Assembly (NCBI GenBank): GCA_045546315.1
Contig: JAZQCN010000078.1
Coordinates: forward strand, 1-33,549
Direction of reading: 5' to 3'
DNA from: RGIG2041 sp045546315
GTDB lineage: Bacteria > Bacillota > Clostridia > UBA1381 > UMGS1253
DNA length: 33,549 nt
Both the position numbers and the translations under genes were made by a program. Positions 7,827-17,109 of this stretch are shown piece by piece (position 1 is the first letter of the stretch; every line of letters begins with the position of its first letter). The notes under the pieces are model-generated. The model searched no databases, was not told where the DNA came from, and was given only the letters and a program-made list of their open reading frames with translations.

Positions 7827-7967
7827 GCCACACAGTTGAATAGCTTTAGACATGGCATGCGTTTGGCAAAAACGCAGGCTTGTTTTAAGTCCTTGTCTAA
7901 GGCTAACTGTGTGGCGCAGTAACAGGTCTCGTTTTTCGTGCGTAGCCCTGTGCTGCGCACTTTTTTT
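7827..7967 (+). ncRNA. Structured RNA / candidate leader with competing hairpins
   Basis: A ~140-base transcript bounded by a strong promoter and a terminator. A 10-bp perfect stem pairs CCACACAGTT (7828-7837) with AACTGTGTGG (7905-7914). Directly stacked inside is an 11-bp stem AGCTTTAGACA (7842-7852) / TGTCTAAGGCT (7894-7904), with a 4-base bulge on the 5' side. The interior holds GCGTTT/AAACGC (7859-7875). Downstream, GCGCAG plus ACAGG (7914-7926) can pair with CCTGT plus CTGCGC (7947-7958). That hairpin is mutually exclusive with the terminator and borrows bases from the long stem, as in riboswitch or attenuator expression platforms. I do not recognise the family. Alternatives are a free-standing small RNA (6S-like) or a leader controlling the 36-residue gene that starts 18 bases after the T run. 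Confidence 0.6.
7938..7967 (+). terminator. Terminator between structured RNA and small gene
   Basis: GTGCGTAG (7938-7945) pairs with CTGCGCAC (7953-7960) with one G-U pair and a 7-base loop, followed by seven T. It lies just before the ribosome binding site of the small downstream gene. Confidence 0.75.
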
Positions 7968-7984
7968 ATTGGGAGGGGAGCGTA

Positions 7985-8095
7985 ATGGACAAGGATTTAT
8001 ATTTTAAGCTGTTTAACAAAATCACGGATATGATTGAAGAATTAAAGCAGCTGCAATGCGAAATGGAAGAAGCATATATAGAAGCGGAAGAGTAA
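7985..8095 (+). CDS. 36-residue acidic peptide, unknown function
   Basis: A small gene preceded by an unusually strong ribosome binding site (GGGAGGGGAG, 7971-7980). The peptide starts MDKDLYFKLFNKITDMI and ends EEAYIEAEE. It is rich in Glu and Lys with regularly spaced hydrophobics (LYFKLF, IEEL, LQ), which suggests one amphipathic helix. There is no signal peptide, membrane segment or metal motif except a single Cys. It can only be expressed if transcription passes the terminator just upstream, or from a promoter I do not see, so it may be governed by the structured RNA. I do not recognise a characterised family. Confidence 0.6.
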   Translation: MDKDLYFKLFNKITDMIEELKQLQCEMEEAYIEAEE

Positions 8096-8096
8096 G

Positions 8097-8182
8097 GGCG
8101 GGGCTTTGCTCCGCCAGTGAAATTTGCTCTGCGAGCAAAGGAAATGCACCTGCCGGCGCGTGAAATGTTTCCTGAAGGAAAA
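8097..8182. repeat. Multi-hairpin repeat with GTGAAAT spacers
   Basis: A string of small hairpins: GGCGGGGC/GCTCCGCC (8097-8115), TTTGCTC/GAGCAAA (8123-8139), an imperfect GCACC/GGCGC stem, and TTTCC/GGAAA (8168-8180). GTGAAAT occurs after the first (8117-8123) and third (8160-8166) hairpins, and a GGAAAT variant separates the second and third. The hairpin + GTGAAAT design resembles a dispersed Clostridia intergenic repeat. It begins one base after the stop of the 36-residue gene. Confidence 0.5.
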
Positions 8183-8189
8183 GTTATGG

Positions 8190-8220
8190 AAAAAAGCCGT
8201 CTCATCGAGACGGCTTTTTA
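8190..8220. terminator. Bidirectional terminator (small gene / valS)
   Basis: A perfect hairpin, GCCGTCTC and GAGACGGC around a 3-base loop, is flanked by a run of A on one side and T on the other, so it works in both directions. It ends 10 bases from the valS stop codon on the - strand. Confidence 0.85.
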
Positions 8221-8229
8221 TGTTTAAGC

Positions 8230-10860
<2,631 letters not shown>

Positions 10861-10893
10861 TTTTAATTCCTCCAATATTAGGCCATTGGCTTA

Positions 10894-11076
10894 TTATAGA
10901 TAGTCCGGCAAAATCATCAGCATGGCAAGTGCGATGCAGGCAAGCAGCATAACTGCTTTAAGCATCGTAATTTCCCGCTCGTCCGGCTCGCGCTTTAGAA
11001 GGCGCGCAAGCAGCGGCTTTGCACAAAAGGAAACAACCGCGCAGAGAATTGCCAGAGCAATGATGATTATCTTCAT
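10894..11076 (-). CDS. Small two-helix membrane protein, unknown
   Basis: A 60-residue protein with hydrophobic segments at ~2-22 and ~42-57, separated by a basic/acidic loop (LLKREPDERE). It is probably a small inner-membrane hairpin protein. A good ribosome binding site (AGGAAGGG) precedes the ATG. It is the first gene of a two-gene transcript with valS and is preceded by a strong promoter. I do not recognise a family. Its position may simply exploit the promoter and need not imply a role in translation. Confidence 0.7.
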   Translation of the reverse strand: MKIIIIALAILCAVVSFCAKPLLARLLKREPDEREITMLKAVMLLACIALAMLMILPDYL

Positions 11077-11114
11077 AATATACCCTTCCTGCCTTTCAAA
11101 AAGCTATCTTATTT

Positions 11115-11143
11115 ATTTTATTGTAAAAGCGGGGAAAAGTCAA
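11115..11143 (-). promoter_or_regulatory. Sigma-A promoter of small membrane protein-valS transcript
   Basis: On the - strand, TTGACT (11138-11143), a 17-base spacer and TAAAAT (11115-11120). It lies between the fructokinase stop and the small gene, about 40 bases before its ATG. Confidence 0.8.
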
Positions 11144-11148
11144 GCCTT

Positions 11149-12108
11149 TTAGCCATTTATCAGCGCGTCAATCTGCGCAGCATCCGGCATAGCCGGGATT
11201 GCACCGTAGCTTGCGGTTGCAAGGCTTGCCGCTGCATTGGCGTAGCGCAGAATATCCATGCAGGCTGCTTCGCTTAAAGCGTCAAGGTCCAAATTGTAGT
11301 CGAGTAGCTTGGAAAGTGCCGTACCGCAGAAGCAGTCACCCGCGCCGGTGGTATCGACGGTTTTTACGCTGTCAAAGCACGGATGATGCAAAATCATATC
11401 GCCCTTTGCCATATACGCGCCGTCCTTACCGCAGGTGGCAAAAATGAGCTTCGCGCCAAAGTCTGCCTGCAAACGCTTGATGCCTGCCTTTATATCGGTT
11501 GTGCCGTATAAAAACTCGATTTCATAATCGGAAATTTTTAAGATGTCTGCATAGGAGAGCGCAAGGCGAATTGCTTCCTTTGCCTTGTCCTCATTTTCCC
11601 AGAGTGCGAGACGCAGGTTCGGGTCCACCGAGATGCAAACGCCGTTTGCCTTTGCACATTCGAGCGCTTTAATCGTTGCCTGCTTTGCGCTTTCGTGCGT
11701 TAAGGAAAGCGTACCGCAGTGGAAAATTCTTGCGTTCTTGATTTGCTCTTCGTTTACCTCGTCTGCCGAGAGCATCACATCCGCGCTGGCTTTGCGCGCG
11801 AAGGCAAAGCTGCGGTTGCCGCTATCATCGAGTGTAACGAAGGCAAGCGTTGTAAAATACTCGTCCGTCATTACAAGACCTTCCGTATCAATGCCGAGCT
11901 TTACGAGCGTGTCTTTTAAAAACACACCGAAGGTGTCTGTACCGATTTTGCCGATAAAGGCTGTGCTTTTGCCGAGCTTTTGCATCGCTGCAAGCACATT
12001 CGGCGGCGCACCGCCCGGATTGGATTCAAAAACATAGCTGCCGTGCTCGGATGTACCGCGCGGCGTAAAGTCGATTAACAATTCACCGAGACCGATAATG
12101 TCTTTCAT
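11149..12108 (-). CDS. Fructokinase (PfkB family)
   Basis: A 319-residue ribokinase-fold kinase, closest by motifs to ScrK/fructokinase, which converts fructose to fructose-6-phosphate. It shows GLGELLIDFTP at the N-terminus, SNPGGAPPNVLAAMQKLG (the first PfkB signature), AFIGKIGTDTFG, SVDPNLR, and the second signature DTTGAGDCFCG around residues 251-261 with the catalytic Asp in GAGD. A strong own promoter (TTGACC/TATACT) and GGGAGG ribosome binding site precede it. It is divergent from the DUF421 gene and not linked to a sugar transporter here, so the exact sugar is inferred from family likeness only. It is not a close copy of the PfkB kinase at 1980. Confidence 0.88.
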   Translation of the reverse strand: MKDIIGLGELLIDFTPRGTSEHGSYVFESNPGGAPPNVLAAMQKLGKSTAFIGKIGTDTFGVFLKDTLVKLGIDTEGLVMTDEYFTTLAFVTLDDSGNRSFAFARKASADVMLSADEVNEEQIKNARIFHCGTLSLTHESAKQATIKALECAKANGVCISVDPNLRLALWENEDKAKEAIRLALSYADILKISDYEIEFLYGTTDIKAGIKRLQADFGAKLIFATCGKDGAYMAKGDMILHHPCFDSVKTVDTTGAGDCFCGTALSKLLDYNLDLDALSEAACMDILRYANAAASLATASYGAIPAMPDAAQIDALING

Positions 12109-12140
12109 ATCTTTGTCCTCCCATAAACATATGTATAATT

Positions 12141-12169
12141 AGTATATCAAAATTTACCGGCGCGGTCAA
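12141..12169 (-). promoter_or_regulatory. Sigma-A promoter of fructokinase gene
   Basis: On the - strand, TTGACC (12164-12169), a 17-base spacer and TATACT (12141-12146), about 32 bases before the start codon. Confidence 0.8.
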
Positions 12170-12242
12170 TGTTTACTTTTCGGGCGGTATAAAAGCACCT
12201 GTTTTGGGAAAGTATAGAAAAAGATTTTCGGGAGGTGCGTTT

Positions 12243-12935
12243 ATGCTGATTATGATGATTCGCTCCGCTTTGCTGTACGGTCTGGTGATGTTTTCTTTGC
12301 GTATGATGGGCAAAAGGCAGGTCGGGCAGCTGCAGCCGGCGGAGCTGGTGATTGCGATTATGATTTCCGATGTGGCAACCATTCCGATGCAAAACACCGG
12401 CTTGCCGATTTTTTCCGGGATTGTGCCCATTTCGATTTTGCTGATTGCCGAGCTTCTGATTTCCTATGTCAGCTTGAAAAGCCGCCGCCTGCGCGTCGCG
12501 TTTTCGGGCAGCCCGAGCGTAATGATTCATAAGGGCGTAATCGACGAAAAGGAAATGGAGCGGCAGCGCTTTAATGTGGATGACCTTTTAGAGGAGCTGC
12601 GCGTGCTCGGCTATCCGGATGTGTCTAAAATTGAATACGCCATTTTGGAGACGGGCGGGCAAATCAGTGTCATTCCCAAAAGTGCGGAAAGCGCGGTTAC
12701 CCTCGGCGATTTGCAAATAAAAAAACGGCAGGCGGTTTTGCCGTATATTCTGATTTCGGACGGCGAAGTGGATGAAACAGAGCTTACGCGCGCCGGCAAA
12801 AAGCGCGCCTGGCTGGACAAGCAGCTGAAAACGCGGCATATACAAGGCTATAAAGAGGTTTTTTTGGCATCCTTAAACGGCGATGAGGAGCTGTTTATCC
12901 AAACAAAACAGAAGCGAAAGCGGGGAGGCAAATGA
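12243..12935 (+). CDS. DUF421 membrane protein (YetF/YkjA-like)
   Basis: A 230-residue protein with about three N-terminal membrane helices (roughly 3-20, 33-50, 57-80) followed by a soluble C-terminal region. This is the layout of the YetF/DUF421 family. Conserved family stretches include RMMGKRQVGQLQPAELV, SVMIHKG and LLEELRVLGYPDVSKIEYAI, and ETGGQISVIPK. The biochemical role of the family is not settled; in spore formers members are linked to membrane and spore functions. Start: ATG 12243 has GGGAGGTG 5 bases upstream and begins with a membrane helix, whereas an upstream in-frame ATG at 12204 has no such site. Its stop overlaps the next gene by 4 bases, a pairing often seen for DUF421 with DUF4363. 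Confidence 0.85.
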   Translation: MLIMMIRSALLYGLVMFSLRMMGKRQVGQLQPAELVIAIMISDVATIPMQNTGLPIFSGIVPISILLIAELLISYVSLKSRRLRVAFSGSPSVMIHKGVIDEKEMERQRFNVDDLLEELRVLGYPDVSKIEYAILETGGQISVIPKSAESAVTLGDLQIKKRQAVLPYILISDGEVDETELTRAGKKRAWLDKQLKTRHIQGYKEVFLASLNGDEELFIQTKQKRKRGGK

Positions 12936-13312
12936 AGAAATTTGTTTTTGCAATTGTGCTTTTAGGTGTGCTGGTTGGTTGCGGTATTTGGTATCAGTGT
13001 GCAGTAGCGGATTTTGCAGGTGAAATTTCAGCGCGCTGTGATGCAATAGAACGGCTGGTTTATGAAAAAGAAAGCAAAGCGCTCGAAGAAAATTTCGAGG
13101 AAATTGAAGCGTACTGGGAAAACAAAGAAACGCAGATGGCATATTTTATAGACCACGCGCATTTAAACGCCATAACCAAAAGCATCGGCGAGCTGGGTAT
13201 GGCGATTCGCGTGCGGGCAGAAGCCGACATCCTTATGGCGAATGCGCGCATTAAGGCAGAGGCGCAGGATATCGCCGAGGACGAGCTTTTGCGCCCGGAA
13301 AATCTGTTTTAG
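12932..13312 (+). CDS. DUF4363-like membrane-anchored protein
   Basis: A 126-residue protein with one N-terminal membrane helix (about 4-22, KFVFAIVLLGVLVGCGIWY) and an extracytoplasmic, mostly helical remainder rich in Glu and Ala. It could be read as a lipoprotein because of the Cys at 17, but the context (LVGCGIW) is not a clean lipobox. Its start overlaps the DUF421 stop (ATGA), so the two are translationally coupled and probably work together. The family is DUF4363 by size, topology and neighbour; function unknown. Confidence 0.75.
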   Translation: MKKFVFAIVLLGVLVGCGIWYQCAVADFAGEISARCDAIERLVYEKESKALEENFEEIEAYWENKETQMAYFIDHAHLNAITKSIGELGMAIRVRAEADILMANARIKAEAQDIAEDELLRPENLF

Positions 13313-13344
13313 CATAGAAATTTTCGAAAAATGTGCAAATTGTA

Positions 13345-13373
13345 TTGAAAAAGCAAGTAAAAAGGTATATAAT
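13345..13373 (+). promoter_or_regulatory. Sigma-A promoter of nifS-nifU
   Basis: TTGAAA (13345-13350), a 17-base spacer and a perfect TATAAT (13368-13373), about 40 bases before the nifS start codon. No obvious IscR-type operator is seen. Confidence 0.85.
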
Positions 13374-13414
13374 AACTCTGTTTGAGATTTAACAATAATT
13401 ACAGGAGGCTGAAT

Positions 13415-14584
13415 ATGGGGAATACAATCTATATGGACAATTCCGCCACAACGCCGCTCAAGCGCGAAGTGCTTGATGCAATGCTGCCGTATCTTACCGA
13501 AGAGTATGGCAATGCATCTTCCATATATGCTACCGGCCGCAGTGCAAAAAAGGCTGTGGATACAGCGAGAGAAACTGTTGCAGCTGCCATCGGTGCAAAG
13601 CCTGCGGAGCTGTATTTTACCGCGTGCGGCTCGGAGGCGGACAACTGGGCAATCAAGGGTGTGGCTTACGCTTGCCAAAACCGCGGCAAGCACATCATTA
13701 CCTCGGCAATCGAGCATCACGCCGTTTTGCACACAACGCAGTATTTGGAAAAGCAGGGCTATGAGGTTACATACCTGCCGGTCGATAAATACGGGCTTGT
13801 GCGCCCGGCAGATTTAGAGGCGGCAATCCGCCCGGATACGATTTTGGTCAGCATTATGTTTGCCAACAACGAAATCGGTACGGTGCAGCCGATTGCAGAG
13901 CTTGCAAAAATCGCAAAGGCACACGGCGTACTGTTTCACACGGATGCTGTGCAGGCAATCGGTAACGAGGAAATTAATGTAAAAGAGCTTGGTGTAGATT
14001 TACTTTCTATTTCTGCGCATAAAATTTCCGGACCGAAGGGTGTGGGTGCGCTCTACATTCGTACAGGCGTGCGTATTGAAAACTTTATGCACGGCGGTGC
14101 GCAGGAGCGAAACAGACGCGCGGGCACGGAAAATGTAGCTGGTATTGTCGGCTTTGCAAAGGCAATGGAGCTTGCAACGGCGGACATTCCGGCGCATAAG
14201 GCAAAGCTTTCTGCGCTGCGCGACCGCTTGATTGCAGGCATCGAGGAAAGAATTCCGTACTGCCGCTTAAATGGGCACAGAGAGAAGAGACTTTGCACGA
14301 ATGTAAATTTTTCGTTCCAATATATTGAGGGTGAATCCCTGCTGCTTTTATTGGATATGAACGGCATTGCGGCATCGAGCGGCTCGGCATGTACTTCCGG
14401 CTCGCTGGACCCGTCGCATGTGCTTTTAGCGATTGGCTTGCCGCACGAAATTGCACACGGCTCGCTTCGCCTGAGCTTGGGCGATTTTAATACAGAAGAA
14501 GAGGTCGACAAGGTGCTTGATGCACTTGTGCCGATTGTGCAGAGACTTCGTGAGATGTCTCCGCTGTACGAGGAGGTTAAATAA
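13415..14584 (+). CDS. nifS: Cysteine desulfurase (NifS/IscS type)
   Basis: A 389-residue PLP enzyme that takes sulfur from cysteine as a persulfide for Fe-S cluster building. Visible are YMDNSATTPL at the N-terminus, His101 in SAIEHHAV (stacks on PLP), NNEIGTVQP, HTDAVQAIG, the Schiff-base Lys203 in SISAHKISGPKG, and the mobile persulfide Cys326 in SSGSACTSGS, which places it with NifS/IscS (group I). It ends in a typical LVPIVQRLREMSPLY. Start: ATG 13415 follows AGGAGG by 6 bases. The scaffold gene nifU follows after 2 bases, so the pair forms a minimal assembly operon driven by the promoter at 13345. Confidence 0.95.
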   Translation: MGNTIYMDNSATTPLKREVLDAMLPYLTEEYGNASSIYATGRSAKKAVDTARETVAAAIGAKPAELYFTACGSEADNWAIKGVAYACQNRGKHIITSAIEHHAVLHTTQYLEKQGYEVTYLPVDKYGLVRPADLEAAIRPDTILVSIMFANNEIGTVQPIAELAKIAKAHGVLFHTDAVQAIGNEEINVKELGVDLLSISAHKISGPKGVGALYIRTGVRIENFMHGGAQERNRRAGTENVAGIVGFAKAMELATADIPAHKAKLSALRDRLIAGIEERIPYCRLNGHREKRLCTNVNFSFQYIEGESLLLLLDMNGIAASSGSACTSGSLDPSHVLLAIGLPHEIAHGSLRLSLGDFNTEEEVDKVLDALVPIVQRLREMSPLYEEVK

Positions 14585-14586
14585 GT

Positions 14587-15021
14587 ATGTACACTGAACA
14601 GGTAATGGACCATTTCGCCAATCCGCGCAATGTCGGTGAGCTTGAGGACGCAAATGCAGTTGGTCAGGTCGGCAACGCAAAGTGCGGCGATATTATGAAA
14701 ATGTATATGAAAATCAGCGATGACGGCATCGTTGAGGATGTAAAGTTTAAAACCTTCGGCTGCGGTGCCGCTGTGGCAACGAGCTCGATGGCAACGGAGC
14801 TTGTGAAGGGCAAGAGCATCGATGAAGCGCTTGCACTGACAAACAAAGCCGTTATGGATGCACTCGGCGGACTGCCGCCGGCAAAGATTCACTGCTCGGT
14901 TTTGGCGGAGGAAGCGATTCATGCCGCAATCGATGACTACTACAAAAGAAAGGGCATCGACAACCCGAATCCGCGCAAGTGCGACGGCTGCTGCGAAAGC
15001 TGCCACCACCATCACGAATAA
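14587..15021 (+). CDS. nifU: Fe-S cluster scaffold protein (NifU N-terminal/IscU-like)
   Basis: A 144-residue scaffold on which [2Fe-2S]/[4Fe-4S] clusters are assembled from sulfur supplied by NifS. The three conserved cysteines are Cys33 in GNAKCGD (with Asp35), Cys59 in FGCGAAVATSS and Cys103 in KIHCSVLAEEAI. Unusually, the protein ends in a Cys/His-rich tail, C132-x2-C135-C136-x2-C139 followed by four histidines, which is absent from classical IscU and may bind metal. The C-terminal Nfu and ferredoxin domains of full NifU are absent. It is 2 bases downstream of nifS. Confidence 0.93.
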   Translation: MYTEQVMDHFANPRNVGELEDANAVGQVGNAKCGDIMKMYMKISDDGIVEDVKFKTFGCGAAVATSSMATELVKGKSIDEALALTNKAVMDALGGLPPAKIHCSVLAEEAIHAAIDDYYKRKGIDNPNPRKCDGCCESCHHHHE

Positions 15022-15027
15022 AAAATT

Positions 15028-15064
15028 AAGAAGCTGAGAACTAAAGTTCCCGGCTTCTTTTTTT
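15028..15064. terminator. Terminator between nifU and araC-type gene
   Basis: AAGAAGC (15028-15034), extended by an imperfect inner stem, pairs with GCTTCTT (15053-15059). A T run follows on the + strand and an A-rich flank lies on the other side, so it probably serves both converging genes. Confidence 0.75.
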
Positions 15065-15074
15065 GCTTGCAGAT

Positions 15075-15932
15075 TTAAGTTTTATTCATTTTCCGGTAGT
15101 CTTTCGGCAACATTCCCGTATGCTTTACAAAAAAGATTTCAAAGCCTCTTAAGGATAAGTATCCGCACTTTTCGGCAATTTGATAAAGGGATAATGAGGT
15201 GTTTGCCAAATATTCTTTTGCTGCCTTCAGTCTTGTTTCATTCAGCTTTTCGGAAAAGGATACACCCCAATATTTTTTTAGCAGTCTGTTGATGTGATTT
15301 TTACTGTAGCTGAGCTCTTTTGCAAGGTCACCCGCCGTGATTTGAAGGGCATAGTTATTGCTGAAAAAATCGTCTAATCGGATATACATATCAATTTTAT
15401 TTTTATTTGCGGTTGAATGTAATGTTCCCTTTTTATCGTGTTTTTCTGTGGGCAGAAGAATTTCAATGATATAGCTTGTGATAATGCTAAAGTAGTTTTT
15501 GATACGGTGAAATTCCCATTGCTTTTCTATTTGCGGAATATGCAGATCGATTTTCTTTATATTCTGGAATATTTCGGTTTCAATTTCAGGGGACAATCTG
15601 CAAAGGATATACGGTGCTTTTAATATATCTGCCGACTGCGCTTTAATCAGAAAACGGAAATTGAATCTTTCCAAGGCTTCGGAGCAGGTGTTTACTCTGT
15701 GTACCGTGCCCGGGGAAATTAGTAAAATATCGTATGCGTTCAGCGTAATTTCGCTATCGTTACAATACACAGACATTTTTCCGTTTTCAATAAAGTAAAC
15801 CTCATACACAGTATGATGGTGCGAAGAAAAAGAAGATTCTTTAATTTCTTTTGTAGTATTTAATGAATCAAAACGAATTTCTACTTCTGTTTTTTCAAGA
15901 GGGAGAGAAAAATTTAAATTACGAATATCCAT
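15075..15932 (-). CDS. AraC-family transcriptional regulator
   Basis: A 285-residue regulator. The N-terminal ~95 residues form a cupin-like ligand-binding domain (SSHHHTVYEVYFIENG, NAYDILLISPGTVHRV). The C-terminal ~100 residues hold the two AraC helix-turn-helix motifs: ITAGDLAKELSYSKNHINRL and LSLYQIAEKCGYLSLRGFE, ending in FFVKHTGMLPKDYRK. It is divergent from the BNR-radical enzyme operon, with a 181-base shared control region holding TTGAAAC repeats. It very likely senses the substrate of that operon and activates it. Its own promoter is strong (TTGACT/TATAAT). The DNA is clearly richer in A/T than nifS or valS. Confidence 0.92.
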   Translation of the reverse strand: MDIRNLNFSLPLEKTEVEIRFDSLNTTKEIKESSFSSHHHTVYEVYFIENGKMSVYCNDSEITLNAYDILLISPGTVHRVNTCSEALERFNFRFLIKAQSADILKAPYILCRLSPEIETEIFQNIKKIDLHIPQIEKQWEFHRIKNYFSIITSYIIEILLPTEKHDKKGTLHSTANKNKIDMYIRLDDFFSNNYALQITAGDLAKELSYSKNHINRLLKKYWGVSFSEKLNETRLKAAKEYLANTSLSLYQIAEKCGYLSLRGFEIFFVKHTGMLPKDYRKMNKT

Positions 15933-15965
15933 AAACGGCCCCTTTTACTTTCGTATTTCAGGGGA

Positions 15966-15994
15966 ATTATACCAAAAAAACGCGAAAAAGTCAA
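15966..15994 (-). promoter_or_regulatory. Sigma-A promoter of araC-type regulator
   Basis: On the - strand, TTGACT (15989-15994), a 17-base spacer and TATAAT (15966-15971) preceded by TGG. It starts transcription about 27 bases before the ATG. Confidence 0.85.
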
Positions 15995-16020
15995 CCTGAG
16001 AGAGCAACAAAAGCGAACAA

Positions 16021-16086
16021 TTGAAACATAAAATTGAATATTTGAAACTATTGTTTGTTTCAATAAAGCTTTGAATATTGTATAAT
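16021..16086 (+). promoter_or_regulatory. Candidate AraC operator and activator-dependent promoter
   Basis: TTGAAAC occurs at 16021-16027 and 16042-16048, exactly 21 bases (two helical turns) apart. A reverse copy GTTTCAA lies at 16057-16063, so 16042-16063 is an inverted repeat with 8 bases between arms. Related TTGAATA copies are at 16034 and 16071. A perfect TATAAT follows at 16081-16086, but the -35 position carries no TTGACA-like hexamer, as expected for an activator-dependent promoter. The assignment to the neighbouring AraC protein is inference. Confidence 0.55.
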
Positions 16087-16113
16087 TATAAAAAAGGAAA
16101 GGGGATAAAAACG

Positions 16114-17109
16114 ATGATAGAAAAGTACATTGCCGACAAAGAAGTTATAGGCTCAACCATAATAGAAGCACTTGACGGAGGGCTTATGTTAATGTATTCC
16201 TCTGTTGACGGAAGACATTTCTTTAAAAGCTATGACAATTTTCGTACAATTTCCGAACAGTGGCTTGTGCCCGTGGATGCCAAAACTGCAAATGCGAATC
16301 TTATAAGATTAAAAGATAACAGACTTATGATGATTATTCGCATATTAAGCTCGGATCCTGAAATTGCAAAAATAAGAGGCGCAAGCTTTTACACTTATTT
16401 TTCAGAGGATGACGGTCATACTTTTTATGAAGGCACAAGAATCAATGAAAAAGAAGAATGCTTTTATATCATGAACGACAGAATATTAAGGACCGCAAGC
16501 GGCAGGATACTTTTACCTACTTGCTATGTTCCAATTGAATTCATAACGGAAGAGCTTTTTGAAAAAGCAGGGCAGTCGGGCTGCTTCTATTCTGATGATG
16601 AAGGTGAAACCTGGCAGCACGTGGCGTGGATACCTGCGGAAGATGTTGACCAGCTTTGTGAGCCGATGGTCACACAGGGTGCTGACGGCTTGATACATAT
16701 GTATATGCGTACAGGCTACGGATACTTATACCATGCTGTGTCAGAAGATGACGGACAAAGCTTTACTAAAGCAATGCCGTCTTCGCTTCGTTCGCCTTGT
16801 GCACCGTTTACGGTTAAGTATAATGCGGATACGGAAAAGTTTTATGTTATATGGGACAATTCCTTTCCTGCACCGAGTCAGAACTATCCGAGAAGTCCGA
16901 TTTGCCTTGCGGAAAGTACGGATTGTGAAAACTGGAAAATGATTTGCGAGCTGGACAACAGTCCGATGCACGCCTACGGGTATCCGAATATTTATTTTGC
17001 GGGGGACGATGTGATCATTACGTATTACGAAAGCCCGACCAGAATGCACAAGAGTCCTACCCATAAGCTTAAATTGAAGGTTTTTGACAGAAAAGAGCTG
17101 CAAATATGA
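16114..17109 (+). CDS. Cytoplasmic BNR/sialidase-fold protein
   Basis: A 331-residue beta-propeller protein of the sialidase superfamily with no signal peptide. Three Asp boxes are visible: SEDDGHTF (97-104), SDDEGETW (160-167) and SEDDGQSF (210-217). Conserved sialidase-like positions include the acid region CEPMV (Glu183) and an arginine in MYMRT (Arg199). Sialidases release terminal sialic acids, but many BNR proteins of this size act on other sugars or have no known activity. Being cytoplasmic, it would act on an imported oligosaccharide. Start: ATG 16114 follows GGAAAGGGG; the upstream in-frame TTG precedes that site. It overlaps the activase gene by 4 bases and is the first gene of the AraC-controlled operon. 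Confidence 0.8.
   Translation: MIEKYIADKEVIGSTIIEALDGGLMLMYSSVDGRHFFKSYDNFRTISEQWLVPVDAKTANANLIRLKDNRLMMIIRILSSDPEIAKIRGASFYTYFSEDDGHTFYEGTRINEKEECFYIMNDRILRTASGRILLPTCYVPIEFITEELFEKAGQSGCFYSDDEGETWQHVAWIPAEDVDQLCEPMVTQGADGLIHMYMRTGYGYLYHAVSEDDGQSFTKAMPSSLRSPCAPFTVKYNADTEKFYVIWDNSFPAPSQNYPRSPICLAESTDCENWKMICELDNSPMHAYGYPNIYFAGDDVIITYYESPTRMHKSPTHKLKLKVFDRKELQI

Noticed and set aside
7827..7967. tRNA or confident 6S RNA
   Set aside because: There is no cloverleaf or T-loop GTTC pattern. The length and stems do not allow a confident 6S call from sight alone, so it is left as an unassigned structured RNA.
10861..10893. T-box riboswitch controlling valS
   Set aside because: Only ~33 bases separate valS from the small membrane protein gene, and the shared promoter lies too close to that gene for a T-box leader. 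No T-box sequence was seen.
16114..17109. Calling the BNR protein a secreted sialidase (GH33)
   Set aside because: It has no signal peptide, and a sialidase fold with Asp boxes does not prove sialidase activity. Only the fold is assigned.
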